A stretch of DNA of 64,000 nucleotides from Membranipora membranacea (taxonomy: Eukaryota; Bryozoa; Gymnolaemata; Cheilostomatida; Membraniporidae), in assembly GCA_914767715.1 (NCBI GenBank), contig OU612066.1, forward strand, positions 38,662,283-38,726,282. The letters are read 5' to 3'. Positions 11,575-26,500 of this stretch are shown here, in pieces. The first letter of the stretch is position 1. Each line of letters starts with the position of its first letter. The translations under genes were made by a program, and so were the position numbers. The notes under the pieces are model-generated. The model saw nothing but the letters and a program-made list of their open reading frames with translations, searched no databases and was not told the origin of the DNA.

Positions 11575-14500
11575 CTCTGCATGTCACACTACACTGACAC
11601 ACTACGCATGGATAGAGGGTACAACAATTATCTATAATCTCATTTTACTCTTTATTGCATGATCAAGTTAAACCTTCTCTGTCTCTTTTCGTATTTTATG
11701 TCATGCGGTGCGTTGTTCTGGACCTCGCACTATGCGGTGCGTTGTTCTGGACCTCGCACTCCATATATATAATCACGGTCAACGTGTAGAGTTTTTGCTT
11801 GTATGTTCTGTCTGTGCGGCTTTGTATAAATGTGAATAAATTATTCTCGCAATACATTGCCTGGAGGAGTCCTCACCTGGCTTCTTGTTTATCTCTGCAG
11901 GTACTGAAGAAGAGATAAACTTGTGGAAACGGGTATCTGGGATAATACAGACAATCTTCCAGTATAAACACACCTGAATCTTAGATATAAGATGCTATCA
12001 AAAGATTCATCTTTGTAGTACCAAAGATGTTGAAATCATTGGTCATAATACAGGGAAACAATAATCAAGTATTTAAAAATTGGTCATTGCTCTCCTTCAT
12101 ATTTTAAGATGTACTGTGATTTCATTAGATTCTGCCAATTTAATTTTGTCGACCTTTTAGTCTTCCATCAAATATCTCATGAGGCATCACTCTGAATAAT
12201 TTCGGTTATGTTTAGTTTTATTTTATACACAAATGATGATTGCTTGTTGGAAGAGCAACGGAACATGTCATCCATTTTTAATGAATTTTCGTAGATTGTA
12301 TTTTCTGTGTTTCATATCTGATATGTAGTAAATGTTTCTCAAATAGATTTATGCCGATTCTATATTTCTTTGCCATTTATTTCGTACCCACTTTCAAATA
12401 TACCTGTCATTATGTTTAAGTTGGCCCCAAACTTCCTGTTATTCTCTTGTATGATGTCAATGTGGAATTGCATGATTTGAGTGAACGATTATGGAGCGCT
12501 TGATGACTGGTATGAGTGAATGGGTAAATGGTGATTGATTTTCTGGTGACTGAGTGATTGTCTGGATTATTGATTGTCTGGATGATTGGTTGACTGAGTG
12601 ATTGAGTGATTGAGTGTTACCTTGGATATATTGTGACCATAGTCGTTGCCATAACTTTACCATGACCTCATGTAACCTCTGATATGCTTGTAATTCCAGG
12701 TGTACTTAGTCTTCATTTTAACATGAAGTGAGTAAATAAATGACTCTCAACATTGTTGTTTAAAATTGTAAATATACAATCATAAAAATTCCTGCAGTCT
12801 GCGTTATCCGTGAATTAAAGATGTGGATCCTAGTTCTGATGATGATTTTCACCTGTTATTTGCTTTTCTATCCGAGAATAACATGTCAGCCTAATTTACG
12901 GTTTCGACACCTTTTTGATAATTATATCGTTTATGAAAAATTTGCACCACCCCATTACAGAATAAACTTGAAGAGCTGTATGAGGAGCTGTCTAAGGACC
13001 TACACGCTGAACTCGAGTGGGGTCGGGGCGTTGAAAAGGCCCTCGCAGCTCAGCAAGGTCTCATATCAACTGAGGAATACCTCAGTCAACAGAAAGATGA
13101 ACACAAGGTTGGTATAGCGGTTCAGTAGAAGGGATATAAATACAATGCAGAAGGGCCTTATGATTGAATGATTGAAATTTGCCAAAGACCTCATTTTGAA
13201 ATTGTTCCTGAAAGACGAACAATAAAAGTCTCAGACTGGATTTGGTCACAACATTCACCCCACCCACCCCACAGTGGACTGCTCACCCCACCCACCCCAC
13301 AGTGGACTGCTCACCCCTCAGTGGACTGCTCACCCCACAACCCCACAGTGGACAACCCAGATATTACGATCGTATTGTTTGGTCTTGATTTTGTCTTACG
13401 GATGATCTCTAGTTGCCGCCAGACCTGTTTGTTAATAACAGTAATTTTTCGCTTTGGCAGCATCTATTAGAAGATTTACACGCCCACCAGCAGTTGTCTC
13501 GTACTATCGTATATCAGAATGAGCAGCTACGTGACCAGGAAGTAACAATCCTAACAGGTGAAGAAGTGTACGAACAGGACTCGCTACATCATGAGATGTC
13601 TAACAGATTAGAGAGAGTCAGTAGAGAGGTCGAGGAAAGGTAACTCCCATAATTACTTACTACTGTTGTATGGCGTGATTACTCCTGAGCTAGTATAGTT
13701 ATTAGATGAATTCATAATTAGGTTAGGGTAGATACAAACAGAACTATGGCCACTATAGATGACTCCTACAGTACAAGTGTCATTTTATCTGCAGCTGTGG
13801 GTTTAACTTATTTCATACCATTTTTTACCACATGGTATGTGAATAATTTATACTTACCCGATATCCCGTAGTTACTAGGTCAGAACTCAGAAATGAATCA
13901 TAATCAGTATGCCAGTTAGTAGGGGACCGCTCCCCCAACCAATCCAATATTCTTGTCAAGACAGACTTTATGATAATGATCATGAAGAGCAATACACTGT
14001 GCGCGACGTTGTTTAATATAGCCTAATACCATCACCTAATGTACCCACAGAATCAAACACCTGTCTAATACCATCTCCTAATGTACCCCCAGAATCAAAC
14101 ACCTGTCTAATACCATCTCCTAATGTACCCACAGAATCAAACACCTGTCTAACTGCTTGGAGGAGGTTATAAAGTTAGACTCTGAGAAGGTCAAACTGGA
14201 GACATGGCTACAGGACGCTGATACAACTCTGAATGACATGCACAAGAGAACCAATCAGCTCTCTCGGCTCAGAGATGTCACTGATAGGTATAAGGTAAGG
14301 AGGAGATAACTACTATTAAATACTACTGAGTCAAAACTTCAGAACACATTAATTGATTGTCAAGTCAGTGAAAACGTTGGTTCACTCCGTGCTTGTGTAG
14401 AGAAGTCAGCTGCTCTTCAGTTTATCAATTGGAAGAAGTCACTAGTCAGTATTGTTGTACTAAGATGTTTGTTATATTTATCAGACGTTCCAGTCGGAGC

Positions 14501-17500
14501 TGATCACACATCAGGCTGATCTGAGATTCCTGGAGCTCACAGCACAGAAGTATGTCAATGAGGCTAATAACTATAAGAAGAGACTGATGGCCTTCAAGGC
14601 TGAATGTCAGGGTACGAGAAGCTCTCTTATACTGGAGGACGAAAACTACTCGATCAAAGAGGATGTCACTCATGCTAAAGTTAAATTCCAGGAGCTGATG
14701 ACAGAATGTGGCAAACAGGTATAGCTCAGAATATTCATTTATGACAACGCCAGCAAATCATGTTTATGTTGCCTTGTCTTATCATTTCATTTACTTAATT
14801 TGATACAATGCGAGCACAGATTTGTAGTACCTCCCGTCCCATCCCTCCTCCGTGTGATATCAGAGGCACTGCTGATGTGAAGTTGTAGATAAAGCTAATT
14901 GCTAAGACAAGTGAGAATATGAAGGTCAGTGTTCTATCTCTATTTTGTCAGGTTCACAATCTGAATAATGTGTCTGAGACACAGCGACAGTTTAATGAGG
15001 CTTGTGATCGCCTCGAGTCTTGGCTACAGATGGCTGAGAAGAACCTAGGTGCGCTGAAGCGTGAGCCAATCAAGACAGATCATCTCGGCTTGCAGGAACA
15101 GCTGGACAGGGTCAAGGACTTTACTAATGCTGTAATGGCACAAGAGAAACTCATCGACGACCTCAGGCTTCAAGGTAACAAAAATTTCACCGATATCATA
15201 TGTTCTTAATCTACTAGCTAGTTATTTAGTTTTGAATTTGTAATCTTATTAAAAGCCTAACAAACTTTTTTCCACATAATCCTTGTTGAAACAGTTTGAG
15301 GAGTTATCTTCTTATAATTTTTGTAATAGAGGATAATTCCCAATTATTATGTATATTAGTTAGTTGTTATTATTGTTGATCTTGTTGCAGGACAAGCATA
15401 TTCCGAGGCTCTGGCGCAGACTAGAGTAGATGGCAGGCATGTAGAAGATATCCATGAGACTGTCAATGATCTCAACTGTAGACACGGTATGTACACTCTG
15501 TTCGTTAATTATTGTTTCTCGGCGATGCATGGAACCCAGTCCGGATCCTTGTGTTTTATTTATAATTGTCCATAATAATTTCAAATCACTTTTAAACAAT
15601 AAGAGTACATGTTTCTCTGAGGAGGGCTAACATGAATCTCTAACTCTTTAGGTGATATGTTTATTAGCTGGGGAATTTATCCAAAAACAGTTATGAGAGA
15701 TGAGATGGTATTGTATTAGAATCGTCAGTTATGTATTAGTCAAAAATGTTACTTTTCCTTGTTCAAGGTCTGGTTGCTGCGGAGGCTATCGCTCGTGCCA
15801 ATATACTGAACACAGCGATGGTACAGTCTCAGGGTCTGACTGCCAGTGTAGATACTCTCCTCTCCTGGATCGTCACGGCGGAGACGACTCTGTCTAACAT
15901 GAAACCTGTCAGTCTAAATCTGGAGAATCTTGAGGACCAGGTTAACGAGTTCAAGGTACAGTACACTCTGAGTGGTCTAGGCTTGCTATTCAATAAATGT
16001 TGAAGCTCAACATGCAGCAAATATCATCTATGTCTGTCCTCAACCTAATGCTGTATTCCTCAGATCTCAAAAAGTAAACCAACACTGATGATTCAATGAT
16101 CTTACTCCATATTGTCTCAGTACTCTTATTTATGTTTTAGATGTTTGAGTCTGATGTGGATAGTCACAAACACAACGTAACACAGATAAACTCACATGCC
16201 ACTCAGGTCATAAGTTCAGCTTCTCCGAGTCTGGCAGCCATTATAGAGAGTAAACTGGGAGAACTCAACAATCGATCACAGCAACTCACAGCTAAGTCCA
16301 GGGAAAGGTTAGTCAGTCAGTCACATTCAGAACTCTGTTTTATTCGAAATGAGTCGAGTATAAATTGATAAAAAGCTCTGTCTGAGATAATTTCGAGTTA
16401 TTTTAAGACCTGTTTCTCTTCACCCACCTAACCCCGTGTATATCTCTATATCTGCGCTGTGTACAGAGCGCGGGATGTGAAGGAGATATACTCAGACTTA
16501 CAGGAGTATCAGACACGGTGCTCAGATCTCACACAGTGGCTCGTAGTACAGATAGAGATACTAGAGAATACAGATAATGACTCACTCAACGCTCATCAGC
16601 TCAGCGATAAGGTCCGTGTTAATAAGAGTCTGTGTTAACCTGTCAGTAGGTATAGCAAACTGTGACCAGTTCTGGAATAAACTACTGAAACACCTAACTC
16701 CAAACTTAGAAAAACTTATATCTTATCATAGAACCGTAATAGGAGTATGGAACCAAAGATCTTGAAATAGCACGCTTTCCAATTAAGAATTCGTAGCATT
16801 CACATACACATTGTATGGGCTGTCGAACAGAGATCAAAAGTTCATTGTCCCTTTAATTCTGTGGATTTATGTACTGGATACATAGACTTAATAATGCCTG
16901 GATATTAAACTGCCTAATTTAGACTGTGAATGTAGATAATCAGTACAAAACAGAGAGGTTATGTTATGTTTTACAGTTGAGTGCTATCCAGGCTCAGACA
17001 GACCTGAAGAGATGTACGTATGACTCCACTCTAGCTCTGGGTAAGAAGCTGAGAGAGAATCCTAAAACAGGACAAGTCACCTCGGTCAAGGACACAATGA
17101 GTGACCTTGAGATGACCTGGTCTGACTTTGAGCTCGCTCTCAGAGACACAAAAGAACAGGTAAATATGCAGTAATCAAAAGGTACTTACTACAATAACCA
17201 TTCTTATTTCTGAAACAAAAGTTGATGCGAAACAAGTGGTATACGTATCATTTTTACGTCGTTCCTATAATCTTTATTATTTGTTCAGTATAATACTACG
17301 TACTTACTCTAGTACTTACTATTTAACATTTACTACTCATCAGGTAACCCTGAAGGAGGAGCAGTCGTCATACTTCACTGAGCTGCTCACTCAGGTTAAT
17401 ATGTGGATGTCTTCAATGGAGAGACGTGTAGAGAATCTGGATCCAGTAGCTATGGATATACAGCTTATAGAGGATCAGATAGAATCTATTCAGGTAAATA

Positions 17501-20500
17501 ACACACAGATCCTCTCCGACATCCTGCAGATAGAGCTCATCATGAGGATGTTTATTTCCTCTGTATGTATTCTTATGCGTGTGTAATCTGTACAAAATGC
17601 ATTTTAATTCAAGAGAAAGCAACTTCCTTCCCATTTTTGTTCAGCAGTTTGCCCTGATGATCGCTCCATTGCGGTCTCAATATATAATATCTACCGTGAT
17701 TAAAGATTTGATAATAATAACATATCTCAAAATTTTCTTTTATTCAGCCACTTCTAAGTGAATATGAGGAGCATGCCTCTAAACTGGATTCTCTGAATGA
17801 GATCGGTAATAAGTGTGGAGGTGGGGACGGTCGGTCGACCAGCCCTACCAGGCGCACCTCAAATATATCAGGGGCTACTCGTAAGTTTGAAGGTTATGCT
17901 ATCCATCTTATTCATTTGGAATTTTAACATCATCCTCTTCATTTCAGGGCTTTTTAATTGTAGTAAGGAGGTGCCAGGAAGGTTGATTTGAAGTCTAACG
18001 CTTAAAAAAAATATTATAATGGCTCGATGAGCAAACATAGTTTATGAGGTTTTTAAGTGAACTGATGTCTAAAAGAATAATGATTATGGTGATAATAGTT
18101 GCTTTAGTTCGTCCTCTATGTATAACGCAAGCTTAACTTGGTCTGGTTCTCTAATTTTGGTGATTGGTTAACTGATTTCTGATTCTTGTAACGCTAAGCT
18201 TTACCTAACAGGAAGACGAATTGCCTCGCATAGACTAAAATCCTCATCATCGGTAACATCTACGGCTAATGGTGACGCGCCCCCTAAATCTCCATCAGTG
18301 GTGTCTTCTAATCTCACTAATGGTACTGGCTCTTCTCTCAAGAAATCATCTGACTCCGTGTTCTCTCCTGATGGTTCGTGTTTATCTCTATGATAACCCT
18401 AAATAGGTCTCCAGATTCTGACTCTGTCTAACTGAATGCGTCATACTGCTTTTAGAATGGTGCATTGTGGCGCAATTTAACAATACTTTGGTAATATTAT
18501 AATTAATAATGATCGTTCACCCCCTCAGGTCCATCAGAGGATAAAATCTCTTAATTCTTATCATGTATACTTTATTTGGCTTTTGTGTTGCTTGTTAAGC
18601 TTAAGGCCTCTTTGCTATGAGCCTTTACCACGCTGCCCCTTAGTTTACTCTCGGCCAGCTGTATTAACCCTGGTGATTATTTCAGACTTGAATGAGGTTC
18701 AGAGACAGATGGGGGAATGTAACCATCGGTATGATCTGGTGGGAGAGAGACTCGGTCATAGACAGGGTGAAATGGAGAAAACTCTCGCTGATCTAAAATC
18801 ATATCTTATAGATGTACAACAACTGATGGTCTACCTCAACCGAGCAGAACCTACGGTGAGATTCTACACTTTAGTCGCTCAAACCGTTATGTCAGAAAGA
18901 TACTTCCACAATCATATGTAGGAAACAGTTGTTTCAACACTCGAATCACCCTTACTGCAGTTACTGTCACTGTCACCCATACTGTTACTGTTAGTGTTAC
19001 TGTTAGTGTTACTGTTAGTGTTACTGTTAGTGATACTGTTAGTGTTACTCTTACTGTTACTCTTACTCTTACCCATACTGTTACTGTTAGTGTTACTGTT
19101 AGTGTTACTGTTAGTGTTACTCTTACTGTTACCCTTACTGTTGCAGGTGTCTGAGGTTTGCGCCCCGAGAGATGCTGCCGAAGCTAAGAGGAAGTTGGAT
19201 GAGTACCGGAAGTTTAATGATGACTTTCAGAGTAAGGGTGTATTATTAGAGCAGCTGAGACAGCGGGTGTATGAGCTCACAGCTAACAGAGATTCTGTAC
19301 CTGGTATGCTGGATATAGAGACACAGCTCGCTCAGCTAGGTATGTATCTGTGACAGCTAGGTATGAGTATCTGTGACAAGCGGATATGTTTGTGAGTTGA
19401 CTGGATCAATCTCTTAACATTCAACATTGTATCTCTTAGATATGTGGTCGTTTCGGTCACTACTAGTTGCACTGGTTTATTGAGAGGTTTCCTGCGTTAC
19501 AAGCTGGTTGGTAATACTAATACTTGCTGAGATGAGATATTCAGGTAAAGGCCATGTATAGTAGTCATGCTATTGTCTTTTAACCGATGAGTTGGTTGAA
19601 CGTGAATACTTTTATTACAGAGGACAGATGGAAGGGCGTACAGCAGGCCTCCCTTGGCCGTTGTATGTCACTAGAAGGTATCGAGTCTAATCTAGCACAC
19701 TTTACAGAGAGCGCACACTTTCTCAGTACCTGGCTTCAACAGAAGGAGAAGATGCTGACAGCTCTGGGCCCGATAGCTACAGAGCCTAATATGGTTAAAT
19801 CTCAGCTACATCAAGTACAGGTAAACTTATCAGCTACATCAAGTACAGGTAAAGTTAGAGACTGGCTTATCTGATTCGGTGCTCCCCTTTTTTTTTTACA
19901 TTTGTGGTGTTGCAATCATTAAAGTTGGAATTTCTTCCCTCAAGTGTGGCTTCTCTCACATCGAAGAAAGGCTCAGTATGATGGTGGGAGTTTGGATCTT
20001 TCCCTCCTAGCTCTGTCTTAGGTTGAGAGGAGGAGACAACTCATTATGTCATGCTGACAGGAGTGATACCCACCATAACCGAGATACTGGTATATTTTAG
20101 GTATTGGATGATGAGTTGAGAAGCCAGCAGACCAGATATGATCATTGTTTGGAGTGCGGTATTCAGATACTGGATAAGACTCCAGCTGACTCTGATCAAG
20201 GACAGGATATTAATCATAGACTAGACGCCATGGCTAAAAACTGGAACAGTCTAGAGAACCAAATCAAGGTATGAGATCATATAATCTAATTATTCATCCT
20301 GCCTTGTTTTACTTCTGATATCAGCAGTGAAGCTTGTATAATTGTGCTAATAAGGAAATCGTCCTCTCATGTAGAGAGTAAAGTTCGTATATTTCTCATG
20401 TTTTAGTCGAGACGAGACAATCTAAAGGGCGTATTAGATAACAGTGGAGATCTGTATGATACTTTGGGTTATATAAATGATTGGCTCTCCACAGCTACAG

Positions 20501-23500
20501 ATAAAGTACAAGCTCTACAAGATGATCAGGTCGACTCTCAGACAGAGGCCACTCTGGTCAAGGTGAGCACATGTTACGGGATACAAGAAGTAAATAAGCG
20601 CAACAACAATTTCTCCTTGTACACAAATTTTAATGAGCGATAAAAATATGATAACAACATAATGAGGTCAGATATAACCATTTTGTTTGCCTATCACTTG
20701 GATATAGACTATGCGCAACGAAAATAAATGGTAAACAAATCAAGTGAGCGTGTTAAAAATATTATTGTCAAGGACGGCTAATCTATTGTTGGTCAATGTG
20801 CTAATTTTAATTACTCAAACAGAAGCTGAGAGGTGAGGTAGAGAAGAATGAGAAGATGGTAAAGTACGCTCAGGAGTTGTCCCGAAAACTCATGGATTCC
20901 GTCAAACAGCCAGTCGCTGAGGCGGAGATCAAACAGAAAATGATGGCTGTCTCTCGTCCCTTCAATGAGCTAAAGAAGAAACTTGGTAAGATCTCCTTCG
21001 CCTTATTATTAAAATCAAATTCAATGAGTCCAGTTGATGAATGAAAGGATAGTGTTACATACACACACTCAGTAGGTATGCAATACCTATGTGTACAAAA
21101 ATACAGTTGCAATGCTTTTAATTGGTGACAGAAGTCGACAAGGGAGATGACTGACTGTGGGTAATCGTCTTTTATTCTACAGGTGTGATCGAGTCAGAGA
21201 ATCAGAGTAAGATGAATCAGGAGAAGACGATTAACGCTTCATGTGATGACATGTTGTCATGGTTACAAGGTGTCTCTAGAGAATTATCTACCACTGTAAC
21301 TCTGTCTGCTAAAGATGATGTGCTCAAGGAACAGATGAGGAATCATGAGGTGAGTCTGGTTAGGTCTGGTATAGAACAGCAGTAAAGGAGATTCTCAATG
21401 AGTGATCAGTTCATGAACGAATTCAGTAATAGGTGTCGTATTGTTGCTTCGAATCTAGATATACTTAATAACTGCAGAATGCGCCAGAATACTGGGTTGT
21501 TTGGATAATCCTTGTCTCTAAAAACTGCCATCATAAATTTACCAGAAAAATCTTCAACTTTTTAATGGTCTTTTCTCTCTTTCTAGCGTCTTGAGAATGA
21601 ACTATCTCACAGAGAGCAGACTGTACGTCAGCTTAAGAACCAGGTGGATAAGTTAGAGTCTGTGTCAGCGCAGGTGCCCTCTGATATCAAAGCTAAAGTC
21701 TCAGCTGTCACTGAGGAGTGGCAGAGTGTCAAACGTAACGCTGACAGGAGAGATCAGACGATCAGAGCTGTCAGCTCACAGAGTGATCAGTAAGTTACAT
21801 AACTTTGTTGTTGGGGCTTTTGGAAGTTATTCATGAGAGTATATTTTTAGTGCAGATGTTTGTTGCTACTGATGCATATCTTAACAACAATAACACGATT
21901 GTTGAGTTGAACGTAACAACTGTTGATAGTTGCGTTTTTCACTTGGTGAATATTCTCGTGTTTTGATGACATCACTTTAATCCTCGCTTCCTTTTTTCAA
22001 ACTCACTGATTGAGTTTTCACTCATTATTCTTTTTCGATCACATTTTATTACTATGGATGTGTTTCAATTATACAGATTCACCAGCGATCTCGGTCGCCT
22101 TATTACATGGATGGACATGACTGAAGATAAGCTAGCCTCAGTAACTGAGACCAGTGGTGAGGATAGGGGGCAGATGGATGCCAGCCTCAGAGATACACAA
22201 GCTATACAGAGTGAAATCAACAGGAAAAAGCCTGAACTTACAGCACTCCTGAGTAACATACAAGTAAGTGGGTTTTTATATTATGCTATTGTTGAGCTTA
22301 TTAGCTCCAACTTCTAAAACCTACCAACCGATAAGCCCAAAACCATCATAGGTTCTACTATGAACTATGTCATTAACACTGCATTGTTCAATCGAAGTTG
22401 TCTTCTTTATGTCAATGAGGGGATAACTACAAAAACTTCACAGCTTCACCCTGTTGTTGGTTTTATGGATGAAACATGAGGTAAAGGTGTATATGATAGT
22501 ATTTTGATTGTGATTGCAGGAGTTTATGGCCTCAGTAGATACAGATAAGGATACAGTCGCCGACCAGATTGATGGCGTTGAGTCACGCTGGAAAGCGCTC
22601 GAAGGAGGCGTGGACGAAGCCGCAAAATCTCTCGAGGATAAATCATCCAAACTGTCAGAGCAGTATGACATACTTAATGACCTGACTAAGCAGGTGAAGG
22701 ACTGCGAGGATATACTGGCCTCACATAATGCTCTCGGCTCTAACGCTTACGATACGAGGAGTATGCAGCGAGTCAAGGTAAATATCATCTCAGTACTAAT
22801 CATCACTGTCTAAGTGTGTATCAGTGTGCTAGGTATATGCTGGTCGTTCATGCAGTGTCTTCTTCTGATTGACCTGGCAAATTAGTGTTTTGATGGAGAT
22901 GGAGTATATGTTGTTGTTGAAAATCCTCCCAAAGAATCCTATTAATATATCTGTCAATGTTGTTATGTTGTGCTTATATTAATTTACTCCTTAAACCATT
23001 GCTGACACAGCTGGGCTTTGCCCAGCATAGCCACCAGTCAAAAATTTAAATAAAGAGTTGTGGCATCAAAACTTCTAGCCAGTAGCTTCGAATGGTGTTA
23101 TATGAGCTCTCAACATGTAAGGAGTATCTTCTTCCCCAGCCATCCACCATTAGTGATGACATATGTTGAGGTTGACCAATCAGGTGCCTATAAAAGCTAG
23201 CTGAGATCCAACACTATTAAAAATGTTGGATCTCAGCAGATGTTTTGATGCCACAACTCTCTATTTAAATTTTTGACTGGTGGCTATGCTGGGCAAAGCC
23301 CAGCTGTGTCAGCAATGGTTTAAACCGTATGATTTTACCTGCTTTTGCAAAGGAACACCTCGATGTGGTTTAAAGCTGATTGACTCCTTATTAAAATATG
23401 ATAATGTTGCCTTTATTAGAAACCGCCTGTACATGCTATGGCTGATACAAAAACATTACTAGTGAGTAAATGGGCTGACCTAACATTGCATACAGCCTCA

Positions 23501-26500
23501 TCAAACCCATTAATAATAAAATCTGTGGTCTGGCGCTCGCGAAATTAACTTCACTCCTTGGATAATTCGTCATTTGAGTATAGAGTAAGGGCCACAACTC
23601 CTAGACCACAGATTTTGCATATCTCATAATTAACGCTTTTAGCTTATTTATGAATGTTAAACTGTTCATGCTTTTAACTTTCCCAAAGTTCAATCCTGCC
23701 TAATTGGTGATGGTGTTTCATGATTAAATCTTTGATTCTGCACCCATATTTACTGCATTGTTGTCAATCACAAAGTTTTAGCCAATTCATGTTTGTACTT
23801 AAATAATTCTGATAACAATTGCATGCTTAATATCACCACAAAATTGGTGGAACGCATATCTAGCTAAATCTAAATGCATCAATCATGACAGATTTATATG
23901 GTTAATAATTATATATTGATTCATTAAAGTCATATTTATGAAGTATAATTCAACTCAAAAACTGACTTAACTCTGATATGATTTACAGTCAGCCCAGTCA
24001 CAACTAAGAGAGCTCAGACCGAAGTTAGAAGCTGTTCGCTCATCTGAGGTCACACCTTTACATGCTGCTGCAGTAAACGGTAACTCTGCTAAACCTAAGA
24101 TCATCAAAGAGTCGGAGGATCTGCTCTCGAGGTTTGACACCCTCGATGCTAATATTGACTCCTGGGTCGGCAAAGTGGAATCTGCCTCAAAACAAGCCAA
24201 AGATTTCCAGGTAAGCTGAGGTTCTCCAAGCATTTCTGAATATACGCAGTAGTAGATCGGTATCAGATTTCTCTATGGAATGATCTATCTATATAAAAGA
24301 CTTAAGTAATAATGTAGTACATTCATACTGATATTTTCAGGGTACACTGAAGAACACATCCTCTAAGCTCTCAGACCTGGATGATAAGTTAGATAGCTTC
24401 CAGGCAATCTCTAGAGATGCCCCACAGATCCGTAATCAGCTCGAAGATGTCAAGGTCTTAGAGGCGGAGCTAGCTAATAAGGAGGATGCCATGGCCCAAC
24501 TAGAGACTCAATGTAGAAAACTCACCCATGCTGGTTACATTCAGGAACCACAACTCCACAAGGTAAAGATTGCTCATACAACTGGTAGTGGTTATGTGGT
24601 GATTTCTCTTTTGGGTTTATGTATCAGTCAAGAACTAAATAGTGGTTTTATGAGGAAGTTTAGGATATAACTCCCTGGTTTTATCATATAATCAATAGAG
24701 TTGTCCGCTCAGGTAAAAAGAAAGACAAGACAACTATCATAAGTAAACATTCTTAGGATTCATGTAAATTGTTTGCAAGGTAGGTTTATGAATAGTTGAT
24801 TATAATGCAGGATATATGAAACAGTTCCGTTAATACCGTATTATACTATTTGTCAGGCCCAGATTGAGAGTATGAAGAAATCGATTGCTAAGCTTCAATC
24901 TAAAGCTTCACAACGACACAATAATCTGGTCAACAAGCTAGACGAGGTGGACAACTTCGACAGTGAAGTACAATCCATACAGAGAGAAATAGCTAAAGCT
25001 TGTCGGTCTGAGAAATCTCTCAAACCTGTCGCTTCAGATGTACAAAATATCAAAGAACAGCAGAAGCAGTTCAAGGTACTGTCCATTTAACTAAGTCAGC
25101 TTTACAACATAATTTTGCATTATGATAGAATGCAAGAATCAGTCAGTGGCTGTGACGTGTTACGGTGTATCTAACTCTAACCGATATATAACTGATAAAA
25201 TAAGCTTGAAAATCCAGCTACTCTCCTAATGCCTGTTTATCTGTATATCTGTGTTTCTGTATATCTTATATATGCGTATATGTATATTTGTATACCTGTT
25301 ACTCTGTATAACGGTATACATATGTCTGTATACCTGTATTTCACACCAGGAGTTCACACAGACACAGGTAGATCCTCTTCATAAGAGGGTGGATGAAGTT
25401 AACAAAGCAGGACTGAGTTTGATGCGCTCCGCTGGCTCTGCAGTCAGTACTGATAATATAGAGGCTGATCTGGACGCTGTCAACAATAAGTGGTCTAAAC
25501 TAGCCGAACAGGTCAGTCCAACTATATATAATAATGTACAGTGCTGTTATAGTAACTAAACATCTTTACATGCCATATACCATTTTATAATGCCCAACCC
25601 TCTTATATATAATATATATACCATTGTGCTGATGAATTACATAACATTCTTATCTTGCTGTTGTTCAGTAGTTTTGATGTTCGAGGCATTAAACCAGCAA
25701 CTAGAATAAAGTATTAGTGTATATTTATTGTGAGAAGTCAAAAACCTAGCCAGAACTATTCGGGTTTATCAGAAAACATGAGCATGATCAGAATATTATG
25801 TGATATAGATGTGTAAACTTTATTTTCTGCAGATTGAGGGACGAGATAAGAAGTTAGATACAGCACTATTACAGACAGGTAAATATAAGGAGAGTATGTC
25901 AGCATTACTGGACTGGATGTCTGAGACAGAGGATATGGTAGCCAATCAGAAACCTCCATCTGCTGAATATAAGGTGGCTAAGGCTCAACTACAGGAACAA
26001 AAGGTAAAAGCTATGTGATGATTGTAATGACTGAGTGAGACCAATATTTCCCTCTGTGCCTGTAAACCTCGATAGTATACGTTATTTTGGTCTCCACATA
26101 CAGATATCAGACATACAAGACCTACCTGATAGAAATGTAAGCCGGTGTTTGATATATTGTATCGTTGTAACATGGGCCATGCATGATCAGCACACAGCCT
26201 TAAACTCACAGTATGCTCAATGTGCACTTTTTTGTGTGTAGCTATCAGTACTGAGTTACGTGCAGTCATAGATATAAACCTGTATACATTTATAACATGC
26301 TCACAGGGTTTCTTCAGAATGAGTTATGTGTAGGAAATTTCTCCTAGAATTTCACAGGAGTATCAGCCCCTCTGCCCTCTGACTGACTAGCCAATCAAAG
26401 TATACCTACATGGTTTCTCTGAGCACCAGAATAACATGGATAAGCATGAAGCAAGGTTTTTCTCATATTAAATCTGTCATATACCAGCCAGGGCGAACCC

